From NCBI GenBank assembly GCA_948470475.1, contig OX419337.1:3645482-3709481 (forward strand): a stretch of 64,000 nucleotides of DNA, read 5' to 3'. Under the pieces are notes generated by a model, which worked only from the letters and a program-made list of their open reading frames with translations, was not told the DNA's origin and did not search any database. The translations under genes and the position numbers were made by a program. Below, one piece after another: positions 61,101 through 64,000 of this stretch. The number at the start of each line of letters is the position of its first letter. The first letter of the stretch is position 1. The stretch is from Galaxea fascicularis. Its lineage: Eukaryota; Cnidaria; Anthozoa; Scleractinia; Euphylliidae.

Positions 61101-61807
61101 ATGTCGGCTGTTTGTTTAAAGAAAATAGAATTCTACATAATACTGCATGAATATTAATAGCACCAAGATCTATTTACATCGGGAAATTCTCTTCACCGGC
61201 CCACCATGGCCATTCAACATATTTGTTGAAAATTCAACTGGAGATCCTTTATAAACCCATTCTTAAATTACACTATGTTAATTATTGTCCACCTTAAGCG
61301 AAGGTTCGACCCTCGACTCGTTTCAGTTTTAGCTATGGGTTGTCCATACGTCCAAATTACAAACGACGACAAAACGAGACGAGCAACGCATTCAGTGATA
61401 TCAGTCTTTCGATGAGATAGCGAAAATTTATTGATATCACAGGAAGCCAATATCTCTTTTTTCCACTTTATATTTTTCGCGACGAAATAATCTTGGACCG
61501 ATTCCATGTATGGGTTTTCCATTTCGTCAGACGGAAAAAGTCACAAGTCAAACGTGCTCATCTTCTACCAATAGGCCACTAAAACCTCAACTCTTGGAAC
61601 CACTAAGCATCTATAAACCAAAGAGGCACAGATTTGGCGAAATTTCACCGTGTCTTCTCGTGACTGCCTCCCAAATTTACTCATTGATGTACAGATGAAA
61701 CGCGCAAATCCTGTTGCGGCGATGACAGTTAAAATTTTCTGCTTCCAGCGCAAAAGATATCCATATTTTTTCGTCCTCACGGGAGAAATTTCAAAACTCC
61801 GGCTTGT
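58126..61807. other. Gene-free stretch
   Basis: No supported exon. There is an 18-base G run at 59645-59662. Several frames over 80 residues lack domains or splice context. AATAAA on the minus strand near 61427 could serve the gene at 61808. Confidence 0.4.
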
Positions 61808-62191
61808 TTATTTCTCATTGCTCGATGTGGCGTTTGGCAGTGACGTGACAGTACAGTTCGCCTTAGTAGGGTTTTCTAATGCAAGAATTATGTCTTGATG
61901 AAGGTCGATATTTTTCTTGTGATCGGCATTGTTGGCTGTCTGAAAAACCTTAAGTTCGCCGATTTCCTGCAGAAGTTTCAAAGTGTCCTCGTTAACCATT
62001 TGTATTGTCGGCGTGAGCGTCGATTTGTCGTGTGTTTTCACTCCCTCCGCGGTATTCGACGGCCGCTTGGAGCCACCTTTTCCCATCGGCGAGGAAGCGT
62101 TTGTATCATTAGAAGTACCCTGACGATCGTCGCGGTCCTGTCTTCGAGATGGCAAGCATCCCATTATGCTAAGCTTGAAACACTCTCGCAT
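61808..62191 (-). CDS. Small MGC-motif protein, 118 or 127 aa
   Basis: Two ATGs are possible: 62191 (MRECFKLSI, directly after the acceptor TCTTCCTCTAG) and 62164 (MGCLPSRRQDRDD). The second gives an N-terminal Met-Gly-Cys, a possible myristoylation/palmitoylation site, so membrane attachment is plausible. The middle is polar and basic (SSPMGKGGSKRPSN); residues 55-100 look helical (NEDTLKLLQEIGELK). A 5'UTR exon ending 62940 (CCCAAG|GTAAGT) and a TATA box at 63114 fit one transcription unit. I recognise no family. The stop overlaps AATAAA; an extra splice downstream cannot be excluded. Confidence 0.5.
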   Translation of the reverse strand: MRECFKLSIMGCLPSRRQDRDDRQGTSNDTNASSPMGKGGSKRPSNTAEGVKTHDKSTLTPTIQMVNEDTLKLLQEIGELKVFQTANNADHKKNIDLHQDIILALENPTKANCTVTSLPNATSSNEK

Positions 62192-62939
62192 CTAGAGGAA
62201 GAAACATCACGATAACACGACATTAATATTCAGTTTTGCCGCCGTAAAATGGCATCGCATAGCGGTAACTGTCTCGGTCACTCGTTCCGTCTGCACTACT
62301 GCTGTACTGCTCAGATCAGCTTTAGTATTGGATGACATTTAATAATTAACTAAGGGAGATCATCTATGACGTCATTCCCTAGAGCTGAATTTACGCGCAG
62401 TTCCTATTCGTTAAGTTTCCAGCTGAAGTTTTCTCATCTGACAATAACGTCAATACTAATGAAACTTCGCTCGCAAAAGGGTAATACATTAGTGCAGACC
62501 TTCGCCGGACGAAAGGTCAAGAAAGAAAAACAGACGACTGGATGAGAGATTCGTAACAGCAGCCGATATTCACATTGTGCTCAAGAGTTCTATAATCATC
62601 TCTTTCTAAACACTTTAACTCATCACAAATTCTTCTAATAGAAAGCTCAACTAGATGAAAAACTTATTGAATTGCATTAAATCTATGAATATCAGTGATT
62701 CAACACAGATCTGTCTCGTGTAGTAGGCAGCGGCATGTGTTATCATAAATAGATTAACCGCAAACAAACTTTGACCATATGAGCTTCGTGGAGTTTGACT
62801 TTTTCAAGGCCAAACGCTAAATTCTGTGTAGGCTTATTAAATGAAATGTGCTTGTCACGGGATTTTGTATTTTTGAAATGGCGTCAACACTTTAGAATTC
62901 AGTTATCTGTAAAGAGAAGCAAAACCGAAATGGACTTAC

Positions 62940-63085
62940 CTTGGGGAAGCGTACAAAACCTCTTTTCAGTAAATTAAAACACTTCACGCACACCAACGAA
63001 CGAAAAACGAAAGGTGAAATAATTTCGCTTGGTGCGTAAGTCTCGGAACTTTCAATGTACGCGCATACGTTGCAAAGTTGCGAAA
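62940..63085 (-). other. Predicted 5'UTR exon of the MGC gene
   Basis: It ends at a consensus donor CCCAAG|GTAAGT (62940/62939). Its 5' edge is inferred from the TATA box about 30 bp upstream. Confidence 0.4.
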
Positions 63086-63113
63086 TGAAACTTCGATATG
63101 ACGGTGAGTGGGC

Positions 63114-63119
63114 TTTATA
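63114..63119 (-). promoter_or_regulatory. Candidate TATA box
   Basis: TATAAAG on the minus strand within CCTTTATAAAGCCC, suitably placed for a start near 63085 and the 5'UTR exon ending at 62940. Confidence 0.4.
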
Positions 63120-64000
63120 AAGGCAATCGGTTGTTATGACGTACGCAAGTTGATAAAGCTTATATTCGACTGCTATCACGCACTTGTTGGGGGTTCAACG
63201 CAGGTCACGCCTCTGTTATTTGGTTTTTAAAAATACTTCATCAGTCCAAAATCGAATGCCAAGTTAGCAAGGAAGTTAAGGCACGCAACATTTGCTGCGA
63301 ACGATGTTCTGTTGTCAAGGATGTGGGTGTTTTCTTTACAAAATAATCAAAGCATCACTAATCAATTATTCACTGACAGGCGGTTCTATTTAAAGTGAAT
63401 TATACCAATTGTTATTGTAATATCGAGGTAACGCTATCGCGGCGGCCGTGTTCTTTCTAGTGACAAGAACCTATCGCCAAGAAAATCACTGACGGATTCA
63501 CATAGAACCGACCGTTTTTAACCAGAAAGCGACACAGCGGCTGCTTTTCGGTGATGGTTCGGGTGACGTGTTCGCGTGCTGTCGTGAACGTTCGGTAACT
63601 CACTCGAGTCAGCCGCGTGACGCATAACAAGACAATCGTCGTCGTCAAAGGTACATTACTCAACATTAACTTATATACGCTCCACTGGAGAGACCTTAAG
63701 GGCAAGAGAGTTATTTTCGGATTCTGAAAGCCAAAAGCACCCTGAGCCATATCGCTCCTTTGACGTAATCGGTTACTAGGTGCAAAAAAACTGCGACTCT
63801 AAAACTTAAGTAGTTTGCACGGAAAGATCACTATAAAACAGGTATATTTGTCGGATACAAGGATTGGTGTATAGAAAGCACTCAGAAGAAAAGCAATATC
63901 CAGTGGCCGAAATACTATGATATGAACACTTCACTTACGTGAGCATTCATTAAAATGGAAAATTTACACCCGAAAAAATACTCTAAATACCGGGACACAA
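63120..64000. other. Gene-free stretch to window end
   Basis: A minus-strand frame starting ATGGCTCAGG at 63750 has good start context but no domain and no clear donor, so it is not called. Confidence 0.35.

Overview
This is eukaryotic nuclear DNA: long introns with GT-AG borders, no operons, few long ORFs and dense small inverted-repeat transposons. The CARD-type exons, the THAP, Penelope-like and RecQ-like fragments and the character of the repeats suggest a cnidarian, most likely a stony coral. That is an inference from memory of such genomes, not a database match.

The main feature is a complete DNA transposon of about 19 kb at 2461-21505. It has 94-bp terminal inverted repeats that match perfectly and a flanking CCAATAT duplication. 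It carries two convergent, intact, multi-exon genes. The right gene (minus strand, 15 exons, 944 aa) is a KDZ-type (Kyakuja-Dileera-Zisupton) transposase with an N-terminal Cys/His cluster. The left gene (plus strand, 7 exons, 563 aa) encodes an accessory protein with a homeodomain-like helix-turn-helix, an HMG-box-like segment, a Ser/Thr/Pro-rich linker and a Cys-containing C-terminal domain I do not recognise. Between the genes lie about 325-bp tandem repeats. Both sets of introns hold older inverted-repeat insertions. Phases agree at every junction, so the element may be, or recently have been, mobile.

From 21.5 to 33.6 kb there is one weakly supported two-exon gene (minus strand, 88 aa) whose stop codon overlaps the end of a small inverted-repeat element, plus several dispersed repeats. 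From 33.6 to 39.1 kb a minus-strand gene of 282 aa encodes an N-terminal CARD, a coiled coil and a hydrophobic C-terminal tail. One of its exons lies in a 201-bp segment that occurs twice, identically, 1882 bp apart. A decayed relative of its last two exons is at 45.4-45.8 kb.

From 41 to 50 kb the sequence is a repeat graveyard: LINE reverse transcriptase tail, Penelope-like GIY-YIG remnant, foldback elements, a TTCGG minisatellite, several MITEs (one hAT-like), a RecQ-like helicase remnant between inverted repeats, and a THAP zinc-finger fragment.

From 50.4 to about 58 kb the minus strand holds the 3' end of a class C receptor gene (GPR158/179-like: last transmembrane helix, coiled coil, tail), with a LINE fragment in an upstream intron. 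At 61.8-63.1 kb a small minus-strand gene with a TATA box, a 5'UTR intron and an MGC (possible acylation) motif is predicted. Remaining stretches show no gene I can support. All exon models come from reading splice sites and phases by eye; no transcript or homology search was available.
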